Shown: positions 32,324-42,036, counted from the stretch's first letter. The stretch: 64,000 nucleotides of DNA from Achromobacter sp. RTa (GCF_000757485.1 NZ_JPYO01000029.1:1-64000), one strand, 5' to 3'. The notes: a model not told the origin generated them from the letters alone. Translations and numbers: made by a program.

Positions 32324-33114
32324 GCGCGCAGCTTGGAGGCAACCCCGCGAGCGAGCGCTTCAAAGGCCAGGTCGCCATCGTGACCGGCGCCGTCGGCGGC
32401 ATCGGCTCGGCCATCGTCGAAGGCTTCCTGGCCGAAGGCGGACGCGTCGGGCTCGTCGACTTCAATTCGCAAGGCGGCCAGGCCTACGAGAAGGAGTTGC
32501 GCAAGCGCGGCCACGACGTCTGCTTCGTGCACGCGGACGTGGCGCGCTTCGAGGAATGCCAGGCCGCTTACGAGCGCATCACCCACGAACTCGGCGCGGC
32601 CTCCATCCTGGTTAACAACGTCGGCATCTCGCCGAAGACGGATGGACGCGCGCTGAAGGTATGGGAGATGCCGCCGAAGGAATGGGAAACCGTGGTTTCC
32701 GTGAACCTGAACAGCGTGTTCTACATGACGCACCTGGCCACGCCGCACATGGTCAAGCAACGCCAGGGGCGGGTGATCAATATGTCCTCGGTGGCCGGCA
32801 AGGCATACTGCGATATCGTGGCCGCGCACTACGCGGCGACCAAGGCCGGGCTGATCGGCCTTACGCGCCACTGGGCCGCGGAATTGGGCGAACACCGGGT
32901 CACGGTGAACGCCCTGGCTCCGGGCCGCATCAGCACGCCCTTGCTGAAAACCGTGCCCAAGGAAATCAACGATGCGGTGGCGGAGGTGACCGCCCTGCGG
33001 CGCCTGGGCACGCCGGAAGAAGTGGCGGACGCCTGCCTGTTTTTCGCTTCGGACCAGGCGCGCTTCGTCACCGGCCAGGTGCTGGACGTGGCCGGCGGAT
33101 GGCTGATGACCTGA
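32320..33114 (+). CDS. Short-chain dehydrogenase/reductase (SDR)
   Basis: 264 residues. The cofactor motif is VTGAVGGIGSAIVEGFL, with NNVGISPK, the catalytic Ser of MSSVAGKAYCD and YAATKAGLIG; the Tyr sits in HYAATK. The Asp in LVDFNSQGG suggests NAD. It overlaps the preceding gene by ATGA, so translation is coupled. It is the last gene of the Liv operon. It differs clearly from the SDR at 25522-26304 and so probably acts at another step. Confidence 0.88.
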   Translation: MSAQLGGNPASERFKGQVAIVTGAVGGIGSAIVEGFLAEGGRVGLVDFNSQGGQAYEKELRKRGHDVCFVHADVARFEECQAAYERITHELGAASILVNNVGISPKTDGRALKVWEMPPKEWETVVSVNLNSVFYMTHLATPHMVKQRQGRVINMSSVAGKAYCDIVAAHYAATKAGLIGLTRHWAAELGEHRVTVNALAPGRISTPLLKTVPKEINDAVAEVTALRRLGTPEEVADACLFFASDQARFVTGQVLDVAGGWLMT

Positions 33115-33120
33115 GGGGGA

Positions 33121-33780
33121 TCAGGGTTGTGCGCCCAGGTGGTACACAACCGTGTCCAGCCGGCTGACGCCCGCGGCCAGGAACTTGGGCTCCTTTTCGA
33201 GGATGTCGCGGCGGTCGATGATCCGGGCGGGAGATACGTCCGCGAATATCGCCTGGACCTCGGCGTCGACGACGGAAAACGGCGGGCCCGGCATTTCTTC
33301 CTGAGGATAATCCAGCGTGATCAGCAATCCCTGGTAGGCCGGCGACAGCTGGCCGTAGACATGGCGCACGTAGTCCGCTCGCATGGCTTCCGGCAAGGCC
33401 ACGAGCGCCGCGCGGTCGTAGGCGCCGACGCAATGCGACAGGATCTGCGCGTCCAGTTTGAAAATGTCGCCGCAGATGATCTCGATGTTGCCCGCCACGT
33501 AATGCTTGCCGTAGATGGACTGGTGCGTGAGCGGCTTGAGCTCGTTCTCCTGGAAGAACTGCTCCACCGCCAGTTCCGAGAGCTCGACGCCGAGCACCGG
33601 ATTGCCCTGCGCGGCGAGCCAGATCATGTCCAGCGACTTGCCGCAAAGCGGCACCAGCACCCGGCCTTCCTTGGGCACGCCCAGCGTGGGCCAGTACTTC
33701 TGAAGCAGCGGCGTCACCCGCGATTGATGAAAGTGCGTGCGGCCTTCCCGCCACCGCTCCAACCAGAATTCCGCGTCCAT
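33121..33780 (-). CDS. tpm: Thiopurine S-methyltransferase
   Basis: 219 residues, the standard size for bacterial TPMT, which transfers methyl from S-adenosylmethionine to thiopurines or to selenium and tellurium species. The start [18 protein letters not shown], the SAM-binding region [30 protein letters not shown] and [19 protein letters not shown] are diagnostic. AAGGAGGAG lies about twelve bases before the ATG at 33780. It is convergent with the Liv operon and its role is independent of that. Confidence 0.93.
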   Translation of the reverse strand: MDAEFWLERWREGRTHFHQSRVTPLLQKYWPTLGVPKEGRVLVPLCGKSLDMIWLAAQGNPVLGVELSELAVEQFFQENELKPLTHQSIYGKHYVAGNIEIICGDIFKLDAQILSHCVGAYDRAALVALPEAMRADYVRHVYGQLSPAYQGLLITLDYPQEEMPGPPFSVVDAEVQAIFADVSPARIIDRRDILEKEPKFLAAGVSRLDTVVYHLGAQP

Positions 33781-33910
33781 ACCTAGTCAGCTCCTCCTTG
33801 TGAGCCCGCGCCGCGCCGGGCGCTTCGCCCCGTCCTGTTTCCTGCGCTTGCGGGTGTCGAGCATTGTAGTCCGCCCCGCCTGCGGGTTCCGCTCCCGTGG
33901 CGAGTCGGCT

Positions 33911-34693
33911 ATGGTTGCAGCCATGTCCCCAAAACGCCGTTCCCTGCTGATCCTGCCGGCTTCGCTGCTGTGCGCGCCGCCGCGCCTCCAGGCCGCGCCT
34001 CTCGACCGCGCCGCCATCATCCGGCGGGTCTTCAAGACGCCGGCCGCCGCGGTACCCTACGGCCCCGAGCATGCGGCGCTGATGCGCCTGCTGCGCGTGC
34101 TGTGGGTGCCCGTGGAATCCGGCGCTCCGGGGATCGAGTTCGAGGATCCGCTGGGCCCGGACTCCCTGTCCATTGCGCGGGCGGCGCTGAAGACGTCCGA
34201 CGACGCCCGGGCGATCCGCAGATTGGCGGAAGTGGGCCTGCTGGTCCCGCGCTACGTCGCGGCCATGGGCGGGCTGGCGCCGGGGCGCTACGCGCTGCCC
34301 GCGGAAATGACGCCGGCTTTCGATTTCCCGGAAAGCGGCGTGGACGCCGGCGGCGGGTTCGTGCTGCGCGAGGAACACCTCACGCTATTGCGCGCAGCCG
34401 TTTGGCGGACGGTAGACAAGGACTCGATCGAATCCGTGCTGCGCGAAGGCGCCCGCTACTGGCCCATGCCCTACATCGACGGCAAGCGGCCATATGGCGA
34501 CAGCAGCTACTACCAGATCGATATGGCGCGCCTGCTGGGAGAGCCTTATCCGCTGGACGCCCAAGGTTACGCTCTTGCCGATCCGGCCAAGGATGCCCGC
34601 ATGGAGCGGCTGCACCGCGAGACATTCGCCGCGCTGCAGGTATTCCTGGCGTATTCCTCCGCGCGCAAGCCCTCCCGGCCGCTGCGCCGATGA
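33911..34693 (+). CDS. Exported hypothetical protein
   Basis: 260 residues from the ATG at 33911; a second ATG at 33923 is equally possible. The N-terminus (MSPKRRSLLILPASLLCAPPRLQAAP) looks like a signal peptide, with cleavage near LQAAP. The mature part is mostly alpha-helical with no cysteine and no recognisable motif. Conserved-looking stretches are YALPAEMTPAFDFPESG and ARYWPMPYIDGKRPYGDSSYYQIDMARLLGEPYPLDAQGYALADP. The function is unknown. It is convergent with a DUF1275 gene and divergent from tpm. Confidence 0.65.
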   Translation: MVAAMSPKRRSLLILPASLLCAPPRLQAAPLDRAAIIRRVFKTPAAAVPYGPEHAALMRLLRVLWVPVESGAPGIEFEDPLGPDSLSIARAALKTSDDARAIRRLAEVGLLVPRYVAAMGGLAPGRYALPAEMTPAFDFPESGVDAGGGFVLREEHLTLLRAAVWRTVDKDSIESVLREGARYWPMPYIDGKRPYGDSSYYQIDMARLLGEPYPLDAQGYALADPAKDARMERLHRETFAALQVFLAYSSARKPSRPLRR

Positions 34694-34699
34694 AGCGCG

Positions 34700-35458
34700 C
34701 TAGATGCGCTGGAGGAATGTGCGGATATCGTCCACGATGGGCACCACGGCCAGCAGCATCAGCATCAACGCCAGGGGCAGGGTCGAACCGAACCCGAAAT
34801 GGAAGAATGAATAGGCGCCAGCCACGCCTCCGATGAAGAACAGCGTGACCAGCAGGCCCAGGACGATCAGCTTGCCGCGGTCCGCCCTCACGGGCGGCGC
34901 CGCCTGGGTGTCGGCCTGGGCCACGTTCCAATAGAACAGCTTGCCCAGTTCGATGCCGATGTCCGTCACCATGCCGGTGACGTGCGTGGTGCGGATTTCA
35001 GAGCGCGAGACTTTGGTGATCATCGCGTTCTGCAGGCCCATGATGTAGCAAAGCAGCATGACGGTGCCCGGCACGTAAAACCAGCGCAGTGTTTCCAGGT
35101 TGGCGCCGAGCAGGCCGAAGCCCAGCAGCAGCATGGCCTCGTACAGCAGCGGCAGCGCGTACTCGCTGGCCAGGCGCGAACGGCGACCGAAGTTGATCAG
35201 AAAGGCCGAGCTTGCCGCGCCCGCCAGAAAGGACAGCAGCGCCGCCAGCCCCTGCAATACCACCACCAGCCCGCCCAGCGCCATGTGGTCGGCCATCATC
35301 GAAACAATGCCGGACATGTGCGAGGTGTATTGCTGGACCGCCAGGAAGCCGCCGGCGTTGACCGCGCCGGCGGTGAAGGTCAGGAAGTAGGCCAGCTGCC
35401 GGTTGGCCTGTGGGCTTCGGCTGACCGCCGTCAGCCTGCGCAGGTAAGGAATGGCCAC
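34700..35458 (-). CDS. DUF1275 (YoaK-like) membrane protein
   Basis: 252 residues with about six membrane helices. The hallmarks are FLTFTAGAVNAGGFLAVQQYTSHMSGIVSMMAD near the N-terminus and GLQNAMITKVSRSEIRTTHVTGMVTDIGIELG in the middle. The family is widespread and uncharacterised, with transport the usual guess. The start is GTG at 35458 with AAGGGA upstream. It ends seven bases from the exported protein gene on the other strand. Confidence 0.87.
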   Translation of the reverse strand: MAIPYLRRLTAVSRSPQANRQLAYFLTFTAGAVNAGGFLAVQQYTSHMSGIVSMMADHMALGGLVVVLQGLAALLSFLAGAASSAFLINFGRRSRLASEYALPLLYEAMLLLGFGLLGANLETLRWFYVPGTVMLLCYIMGLQNAMITKVSRSEIRTTHVTGMVTDIGIELGKLFYWNVAQADTQAAPPVRADRGKLIVLGLLVTLFFIGGVAGAYSFFHFGFGSTLPLALMLMLLAVVPIVDDIRTFLQRI

Positions 35459-35539
35459 GCGGGTCCCTTGTATAGATGCACGCTATCAGAGCGAGCATTC
35501 TAGTCCCCCGGACCATGAGCCAGGCAGTCTGGAACCGTC

Positions 35540-36586
35540 CTAGACCGCGTCGGCCTCGCTCAGCTGCTTGCGCCGGTACTCTCCCTGGCGCACGTGCATC
35601 CAGCCCGGATACTCGGGCGGCAAGGCGCTTACCTCGTCCAGCGCGGCCAGTTCCTCGTCCGTCAGCCGGATGCCGGCGGCGGCCAGGTTGTCGTCCAGTT
35701 GGTCCACGCGCTTGGCGCCGATGATGACGCTGGTCACCACCCGCTGGTGCAACAGCCATGCCAGTGCCACCTGCGCCACGGACACGCCGCGCGCGTCGGC
35801 GATCCGGCGCAGGGCCTCGATGCTGTCATAGGCGCGGTCCTGGTCCACCGGCGGGAAGTCGAACATGGCGCGGCGGCTGCCCTCCTCCGCCTTGCCGCCG
35901 CGGCGGTACTTGCCGCTGAGCAGGCCGCCGGCCAGCGGGCTCCACACCATCAGCCCGACGCCTTCGCTTTGCAGCATGGGAGCGATCTCGCGTTCCAGGT
36001 CGCGGCCCGCGATCGTGTAATAGGCCTGCAGCGATTCGAAGCGCGCCAGCCCCAGGCGCTCGGCGATGCCCAGCGCCTTCATGATCTGCCATGCCGCCCA
36101 GTTGGACACGCCGACATAGCGGACGTGTCCGTGCTGCACCAGATTGTCCAGCGCCCGGATCGTTTCCTCGACCGGCGTGGCGGGGTCGAAACCGTGGATC
36201 TGGTATAGGTCGATGTAGTCCAGCTGCAGGCGCGACAGGCTCTTCTTGATGCCGTCCATGATATGCACGCGCGAATTGCCGCGGGCATTGACGCCGGCGC
36301 CCGTCTGGCCGAAGACCTTGGTGGCGATGACCACGTCCTCGCGCGCCACTTTCAGGTCCCGCAGTGCCTGGCCGGTGATGATTTCCGATCGGCCCTCGGA
36401 ATAGACGTCGGCCGTATCGATGAAATTGACCCCGGCGTCCAGTGCCCTGCCGACCAGGCGGTTGGCGTCCTCCTGCTGCAGGCTGCCGATCTTGCTCCAC
36501 AACTCGCCTTCGCCGCCGAAGGTCATGGTTCCCAGGCATAGTTCCGATACGAACAGGCCGGTGCTTCCGAATTTCTTGTACCGCAT
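35540..36586 (-). CDS. Aldo/keto reductase
   Basis: 348 residues, TIM-barrel NADPH oxidoreductase of the YajO/general-stress type. The catalytic tetrad is visible: Asp and Tyr in NFIDTADVYSEGRSE, Lys in VVIATKVFG and His in YIDLYQIHGFDPATP. The cofactor region is LLHQRVVTSVIIGAKRVDQLDDNL. The ATG at 36586 has AAGGAG six bases upstream; the frame extends upstream without support. It is divergent from an AraC-family regulator gene with a 288-bp spacer, a common pairing in which the regulator controls the reductase. The substrate is unknown. Confidence 0.92.
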   Translation of the reverse strand: MRYKKFGSTGLFVSELCLGTMTFGGEGELWSKIGSLQQEDANRLVGRALDAGVNFIDTADVYSEGRSEIITGQALRDLKVAREDVVIATKVFGQTGAGVNARGNSRVHIMDGIKKSLSRLQLDYIDLYQIHGFDPATPVEETIRALDNLVQHGHVRYVGVSNWAAWQIMKALGIAERLGLARFESLQAYYTIAGRDLEREIAPMLQSEGVGLMVWSPLAGGLLSGKYRRGGKAEEGSRRAMFDFPPVDQDRAYDSIEALRRIADARGVSVAQVALAWLLHQRVVTSVIIGAKRVDQLDDNLAAAGIRLTDEELAALDEVSALPPEYPGWMHVRQGEYRRKQLSEADAV

Positions 36587-36874
36587 GATGGACTCCTTGG
36601 GGACGCGGCGGGCGGTCTGCCAGCCGGGATCGGGACAGTATGCGTCTCGGGGCCCGTCCATGCGCTGCTCGATGCTGCCCGCTTTTTGCCTGATTCTCCG
36701 GCAATATCCCGGCATAGCCCCCGAGCGCACATTCCTCCAATTTTTTTGCCTATTTCTACGCGCCGAAGCGCCGCATCTGTTTGCACGGCCAGCTTGGGCC
36801 TACACTGGCAATCGCCTAATCCTCTGCTGCCCCGCCGCCCCCGCGCGCCGGACGGCACGCGCCCGGAGCCTCCC

Positions 36875-37837
36875 ATGCCCCTGACCTCTGTACTTCCCGC
36901 CGATCGCGCCGGCATGCCGGCAACCGCCGAATACGAACCGGCGCGGCGCGAGCTGCTCTGCACGCTGGAACGCATGACCGGCAACCTGGAGGGATCGCTG
37001 GATACGCCCATCGAAGGCCTGTACCTGCATCGCCTTTCGCAACCGACCGGCGCAAAACCCGGGCTGCAGCGCGCCGCGCTGGCGGTCATCGCGCAGGGCT
37101 CCAAGCGCCTGCTCATCGGTGACGAGGCCTTCGAGTACGACCCATTCCACTACCTGATTTCGTCGGTCGACCTGCCGGTGGTGGCCAAGGTTTCCGTCGC
37201 CAGCCCGGAACTGCCCTATCTGGGGCTGCGGCTGGACCTGAACGCCGAAGAGATCACGGAACTGATCAGCGACGAAAACCTGCCACCGCTGGTGGCCGCG
37301 GAAGCGTCGCGCGCCCTGAGCGTGAACCCGCTGGGCGGGCCGCTGCTGGACACAGTGTTGCGCTTGCTGCGCCTGCTGGACACCCCGCGCGACATTCCCA
37401 TTCTTGCGCCCATGGTCAAGCGCGAACTGCTGTATCGCCTGCTGATGAACGGCCAGGGCATGGTGCTGCGCCAGTCCGTGCTGCAGGACAGCCAGCTCAA
37501 CCGGGTGGCCAAGGCCATCCGCATCCTGCGGGACAACTACGCGCAGCCTTTGCGAGTCGAGGAGATCGCGCGCGACGTGCACATGAGCGTGTCGTCGCTG
37601 CACCACCATTTCAAGCAGGCGACCGCCATGAGCCCGCTGCAATACCAGAAACACCTGCGCCTGCAGGAAGCGCGCCGGCTCATGCTGACCGACGACGCTG
37701 GGGTAGCGCTGGCGGCGCATGCCGTGGGCTACGAAAGCTCGTCTCAGTTCAGCCGCGAGTACAGCCGTCTTTTCGGTACGCCTCCCCTGCGCGACAAACA
37801 GCGCTGGAAGGACGAAACCGCCTCGGTGGCCGCCTGA
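36875..37837 (+). CDS. AraC-family regulator with AraC_N domain
   Basis: 320 residues. The N-terminal domain (about 25-190) is of the AraC_N (YqhC-like) type, with PIEGLYLHRLSQPTGAKPGLQRAALAVIAQGSKRLLIGDEAFEYDPFHYLISSVDLPV-like sequence. The C-terminal double HTH (about 205-310) includes VEEIARDVHMSVSSLHHHFKQATAMSPLQYQKHLRLQEARRLM. GGAG precedes the ATG at 36875. In E. coli the relative YqhC activates the aldehyde reductase YqhD and an aldo/keto reductase. The divergent aldo/keto reductase here fits an aldehyde-stress regulator. Confidence 0.9.
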   Translation: MPLTSVLPADRAGMPATAEYEPARRELLCTLERMTGNLEGSLDTPIEGLYLHRLSQPTGAKPGLQRAALAVIAQGSKRLLIGDEAFEYDPFHYLISSVDLPVVAKVSVASPELPYLGLRLDLNAEEITELISDENLPPLVAAEASRALSVNPLGGPLLDTVLRLLRLLDTPRDIPILAPMVKRELLYRLLMNGQGMVLRQSVLQDSQLNRVAKAIRILRDNYAQPLRVEEIARDVHMSVSSLHHHFKQATAMSPLQYQKHLRLQEARRLMLTDDAGVALAAHAVGYESSSQFSREYSRLFGTPPLRDKQRWKDETASVAA

Positions 37838-37887
37838 GGCATTCCCGCGGCGCCCACCGAGGCTAGTACCCTAAGCGCGCTTGCCTC

Positions 37888-38706
37888 TCAGTCCTCGAAC
37901 ACGATACGCATGCCTGGCAGGCCGATGCCGTCCAGCGCGGTGGTCCAGGTCTCGCCCGCATGCACGGGATAGGCCCGGGTCAGCGTGCCGGTGGAAACCA
38001 GTTCGCCCGCCTGGATCGCCTCGTCCGCCGGACGGTCGGCCAGCGCCGCCAGCAGATGGGCCAGGGCCGCCAGCGGACTGCCCAGCACATTGGCGCCGTA
38101 GCCCGTTTCGCGCAGGACGCCGTTGCATGACAGCCCGACCTGGAAACTCGCCAGGCGCTCGGCCAGCCCGGGACCCAGGCCGGCCGGCTCTTTCGGCGGG
38201 CCGACGTACAGCGCGCCATGAAGGGCGTTGTCCGCCACCGTATCGGCGGCCTGGAACTGCCACGCCGGGTAATGCGATTGCACCAGTTCAAAACCGTGAG
38301 CGATCCAGTCCACGCAGTCCAGGATGCGGGCCGGCTCGCTCGTTTGCGGCGGCTGGGCGCCGAAATGCAGCACGATTTCCGGCTCGATGCGAGGTTCGAC
38401 GTAGCGGTCCAGCCGGCAACGGAACTCGCCGCCATCGTCCTGGACGACCGTATGCGCATAGACCCTGCCCCAGACAGGAAAATCCACCCCCAGCGCGGCC
38501 CACATCGCGGTATTGGTGAACCCGATCTTCCGGCCGGCCGCCTGCGCGCCTTCGGCCAGCCGCGCCCGATGGATCCGCGCGGCTACTTCGTAGGCTTCGT
38601 CCAGGCCGAAGCGCGGGTGTCTCGCTGTGACCGGGGCGATGGAAGCGGCGCGGTCCTGCGCCGCCTTGATGTCGCGGGCGAGGGCCGCGGGGTCGGAAGC
38701 TGGCAT
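37888..38706 (-). CDS. 2-keto-4-pentenoate hydratase / oxaloacrotonate decarboxylase family protein
   Basis: 272 residues, fumarylacetoacetase-like fold of the MhpD/XylI group. Typical residues are GRKIGFTNTAMWAALGVDFPVWGRVYAH and the metal ligands in EPRIEPEIVLHFG; the C-terminal part has ELVSTGTLTRAYPVHAGETWTT. Such enzymes hydrate 2-oxopent-4-enoate or decarboxylate oxaloacrotonate after meta-cleavage of aromatics. It stands alone, 134 bp divergent from a LysR gene. The meta-cleavage-like cluster at 50-58.6 kb lacks a hydratase, so a functional link is possible but unproven. AGGAG precedes the ATG. Confidence 0.87.
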   Translation of the reverse strand: MPASDPAALARDIKAAQDRAASIAPVTARHPRFGLDEAYEVAARIHRARLAEGAQAAGRKIGFTNTAMWAALGVDFPVWGRVYAHTVVQDDGGEFRCRLDRYVEPRIEPEIVLHFGAQPPQTSEPARILDCVDWIAHGFELVQSHYPAWQFQAADTVADNALHGALYVGPPKEPAGLGPGLAERLASFQVGLSCNGVLRETGYGANVLGSPLAALAHLLAALADRPADEAIQAGELVSTGTLTRAYPVHAGETWTTALDGIGLPGMRIVFED

Positions 38707-38840
38707 GGGGGCTCCTGGATGTGCTTACTGTATAGGGAAAACGGCCTTCCCGGCGCAGCTGGCGGGAAGCTGCCACTCCGGCCATTGCCGTTATATGCTC
38801 TTTCCAATGTCCTATTTTCAGAACGGCCGGGAACCTTCGC

Positions 38841-39779
38841 ATGCACGACTTGAATGATCTCTATTACTTCGTCCAGGTCGTCAAGAATGGCGGCTTCGCG
38901 CCTGCCGGCCGCGCACTGGACATTCCCAAGTCCCGGCTCAGCCGGCGCATCGCCCTGCTCGAAGACCGCCTGGGGGTTCGGCTCATCCAACGCTCCACGC
39001 GCAGCTTTACCGTCACCGAGCTGGGCCAGGAGTACTTCGAACAGTGCCTGTCGATGCTGGCTGGCGCGGAGGCTGCCCAGGAGGTCGTCGACCGCACCCG
39101 CGCCGAGCCCCAGGGCACGATCCGCATGAGCGCGCCGCCCGCGCTGATCTACTACTTCCTGGGCGACCTCGTCGCGCGGTTCATGGTGCAGTGCCCCAAG
39201 GTTCACGTGTACCTGAAAAGCTTCAGCCGCCCGGTGGACGTGATGCGCGAGGGTTTCGATATCGCCGTGCGGGTGCGGTTCGGCCCCCTGGAAAGCAGCG
39301 ACCTCATCATGAAGCCCCTGGGCACCAGCCGCCAGAGCCTGGTGGCCAGCCCGGCGCTGGCAAGCAGCATTGCGCGGCCGTGCGATCCTGAAGCCTTGAG
39401 CCAAGGCCCCACCCTGGCGCTGGGCACCGAGCAGCGCGAATCGCATTGGCATCTGGAAGGCCCGGATGGAGCCCGCCAGATCGTGCCGCTCACTCCCCGC
39501 CTGGTAACCGACGACATGCTGGCCTTGAAGCAGGCGGCGTTGCGCGGCGTGGGCGTGGTGGCCTTGCCGCTGTTGATGATCCGCGAGGAACTGGAGGCCG
39601 GCACGCTGGTGGACGTGGGCGCCCCCTGGCAGCCCGAATCGGGCAGCGTCCATGCCGTCTTTCCATCGCGCCGGGGCCTATTGCCCGGCGTGCGGGACCT
39701 GCTGGATTTCATGAGCACGGAATACCAGGAGGTCGCCAGGCGCGAATACGACGCGCACAGGGGACGCCCGGCCTCGTAA
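38841..39779 (+). CDS. LysR-family transcriptional regulator
   Basis: 312 residues. The HTH is in NGGFAPAGRALDIPKSRLSRRIALLEDRLGVRLIQRSTR, the form found in the large LysR group that includes DsdC/AaeR-like regulators. The effector domain is complete. It lies between a divergent hydratase gene and a downstream isochorismatase-like hydrolase gene on the same strand (178 bp away). The LysR plus YcaC-like arrangement is frequent in beta-proteobacteria, so the hydrolase is the likelier target. Confidence 0.87.
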   Translation: MHDLNDLYYFVQVVKNGGFAPAGRALDIPKSRLSRRIALLEDRLGVRLIQRSTRSFTVTELGQEYFEQCLSMLAGAEAAQEVVDRTRAEPQGTIRMSAPPALIYYFLGDLVARFMVQCPKVHVYLKSFSRPVDVMREGFDIAVRVRFGPLESSDLIMKPLGTSRQSLVASPALASSIARPCDPEALSQGPTLALGTEQRESHWHLEGPDGARQIVPLTPRLVTDDMLALKQAALRGVGVVALPLLMIREELEAGTLVDVGAPWQPESGSVHAVFPSRRGLLPGVRDLLDFMSTEYQEVARREYDAHRGRPAS

Positions 39780-39957
39780 CGCCGGCCAGGCCCCGCATCG
39801 TTCGACGGGTAGGACGCAGAAACCCATTTTTTGCGCCTACACAGCGGCATGAGTTGCACCTAGGATGGTTGGCCCAACCCTCGGATTCAGCTCGGCGCTC
39901 AGGGCGGTCGGCCGCTGGGCGCCGATCACCGCGGGCGCCCATTCTCTGGAGAACGTT

Positions 39958-40584
39958 ATGACCAAGCCTTATGTGAAACTCGACAAGACCCAGGCGGCTG
40001 TGCTGCTGGTCGACCACCAGGTAGGACTGCTATCGCTGGTCAGGGATTTCCAGCCCGATCAGTTCAAGAACAACGTCCTGGCGCTGGCCGACCTGGCCGA
40101 GTACTTCAAGCTGCCCACCATCCTGACAACCAGTTTCGAAGATGGCCCCAATGGCCCGCTGGTACAGGAACTGAAGGACAAATTCCCGAAGGCTCCCTAC
40201 ATCGCCCGTCCCGGCAACATCAATGCCTGGGACAATGAAGACTTCGTCAAGGCCGTCAAGGCCACGGGCAAGAAGCAATTGATCGTCGCGGGCGTCGTCA
40301 CCGAAGTATGCGTGGCCTTTCCCGCGCTATCCGCGCTTGAGGAAGGCTTCGATGTGTTCGTCGTCACCGATGCCTCCGGCACTTTCAATGAGGTGACCCG
40401 CCACGCCGCCTGGAGCCGCATGGAGCAGGCCGGCGCGCAACTGATGAGCTGGTTCGGGGTGGCCTGCGAGCTGCACCGCGACTGGCGCAACGATATCGAG
40501 GGCCTGGGCACGCTGTTCTCGAACCACATTCCGGACTACCGCAACCTGATGGCGGCGTACTCGACCGTCAAGGCGGGCAGGTAG
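39958..40584 (+). CDS. Isochorismatase-like cysteine hydrolase (YcaC-like)
   Basis: 208 residues. The catalytic triad is recognisable: Asp in AAVLLVDHQVGLLSLV, Lys in NEDFVKAVKATGKKQLIVAG and Cys in GVVTEVCVAFPALSALEEGFDVFVVTDASG. The end VACELHRDWRNDIEGLGTLFSNHIPDYRNL is typical of YcaC, an octameric hydrolase of unknown substrate, rather than of isochorismatase. The ATG at 39958 follows TGGAGAACGTT. It is probably expressed under the LysR gene upstream. Confidence 0.9.
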   Translation: MTKPYVKLDKTQAAVLLVDHQVGLLSLVRDFQPDQFKNNVLALADLAEYFKLPTILTTSFEDGPNGPLVQELKDKFPKAPYIARPGNINAWDNEDFVKAVKATGKKQLIVAGVVTEVCVAFPALSALEEGFDVFVVTDASGTFNEVTRHAAWSRMEQAGAQLMSWFGVACELHRDWRNDIEGLGTLFSNHIPDYRNLMAAYSTVKAGR

Positions 40585-40630
40585 CGCGCCCGGAAACCCG
40601 GGCCGGTGGCGCGCGGCGCCCGCCGCCGGC

Positions 40631-41779
40631 CTATTTCTTGCGAACGAACGGGTAGGCCTGCTGCGCCAGGAAGGTGGCCGGCATGTCGTTGTCCAGGATG
40701 CCGTAGTTCTCGGGCAGGCGGTTGCGCACGCCGCGCACCGCGGTGCCAAAAAAGTAGTCGATGAACGACAGGTGGGCTGCGTAGTTCTTGTCGATCGCCT
40801 CGGTATCCGACGAGTGATGCCAATGGTGGAAATCCGGTGTCACGATTATGTAGCGCAACCAACCCCAGGGCAGTTTCACGTTGGAATGGATCAGCACCGC
40901 CTGGAAGCCGACGATGATGATGTAGGCGTCGAGCACCGCCTTCGAGAAGCCCAGCGCGAACAGCACGCCCAGCACCGCCACGCGGGTGATCAGCAATTCG
41001 ACGATATGCAGGCGCGAGCCGGCCAGCCAGTCGAGCGTGCGGGTGCTGTGGTGCACGGCGTGTATGCGCCACAGGAACGGCACCTCGTGGTAGGCGCGGT
41101 GCGCGGCGTATTGCACCAGATCGGCCACCAGCACCGCCAGGAACAGTTCCACCAGATAGGGCAGCGACACGATCGCCTGTTGCAGGGGCTCGTAGGCAGC
41201 CCAGGAAAACAGGCGGTGCACGAAGAAATTGATGCACAGCAGCACCGCCCCCACCGACAGGTGGTTGAAGAGGAAGTGCTTCATGTCCACCTGCCAGTCC
41301 ACGCGGAACACCGGCTGGCCGGGGTACAGCGGAAACAGCTTTTCGAAGATGATGAACACGGTGCTGGAGGCGAGCAGGTCCAGGATGAACCAATCCAGGC
41401 CCAGGTAGGGATGGTTGCCCTTGTTGGACGTGGTCACCACTACGTCGCTGCCGCCGGCGGCCACCGCGCCGCAGACCAGGACGAAGGCGGCGATGTTCAG
41501 CCAGCGCTGGCGGCCCAGGATGGTGTTGGCGAGCGCGATCGTGCCGGACACCAGCAGCGCGCCGAACAGCAGGGCCCGCATCGCGTCCACGGAGTAGAAG
41601 CTGCGCAGTTCCGGCGTCGTAAGGTAGGCTGGAAAATGGAAGGCCAGCACGCCCAGGACGGCCAGGATCGCCAGGAACAGCGCAATCACGCCGCTGATCA
41701 TCCCCGTGCCGGGGCGGATGCGCCCGTCTTGCCTGAATAGCTCGAAGACCTGCCGGTAAATGGGCGCGCGCTGTTTCAT
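40631..41779 (-). CDS. Sterol desaturase / fatty acid hydroxylase superfamily membrane protein
   Basis: 382 residues. After four or more N-terminal membrane helices (about 28-135) and further helices, the His boxes of the diiron family appear: HRAYHEV, HAVHHSTR and FHHWHHSS, with a fourth near NYAAHLS. Members hydroxylate or desaturate lipids using O2 in the inner membrane. The gene stands alone and its substrate is unknown; sterols are unlikely in this organism. The ATG at 41779 is chosen for the family-like KQRAPIYRQVFELF start. The ribosome site is weak (AAGTGA). Confidence 0.87.
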   Translation of the reverse strand: MKQRAPIYRQVFELFRQDGRIRPGTGMISGVIALFLAILAVLGVLAFHFPAYLTTPELRSFYSVDAMRALLFGALLVSGTIALANTILGRQRWLNIAAFVLVCGAVAAGGSDVVVTTSNKGNHPYLGLDWFILDLLASSTVFIIFEKLFPLYPGQPVFRVDWQVDMKHFLFNHLSVGAVLLCINFFVHRLFSWAAYEPLQQAIVSLPYLVELFLAVLVADLVQYAAHRAYHEVPFLWRIHAVHHSTRTLDWLAGSRLHIVELLITRVAVLGVLFALGFSKAVLDAYIIIVGFQAVLIHSNVKLPWGWLRYIIVTPDFHHWHHSSDTEAIDKNYAAHLSFIDYFFGTAVRGVRNRLPENYGILDNDMPATFLAQQAYPFVRKK

Positions 41780-42036
41780 TTCACTTTTATGGGACGACGG
41801 GGAAGCGAGTGTATCCCCGGGCCGGGATCCATATGTAATCACTTGCGACCAAACAGGACAGAATCACCAGCCCTCTGGATATCTGTTTGCGCCGCATCAA
41901 GGCGCCGGCCGGCTGCGCCCGGGCGGACGGTTGACAACCGTCCGGCGTTGGCGTGTCATGGTAGCCACAACACAAGGATCTTCTGGCTCACAGCTCTTTC
42001 GCAGTACCCGCCAACCGGTTTTTTCAAGAGGCCCTT

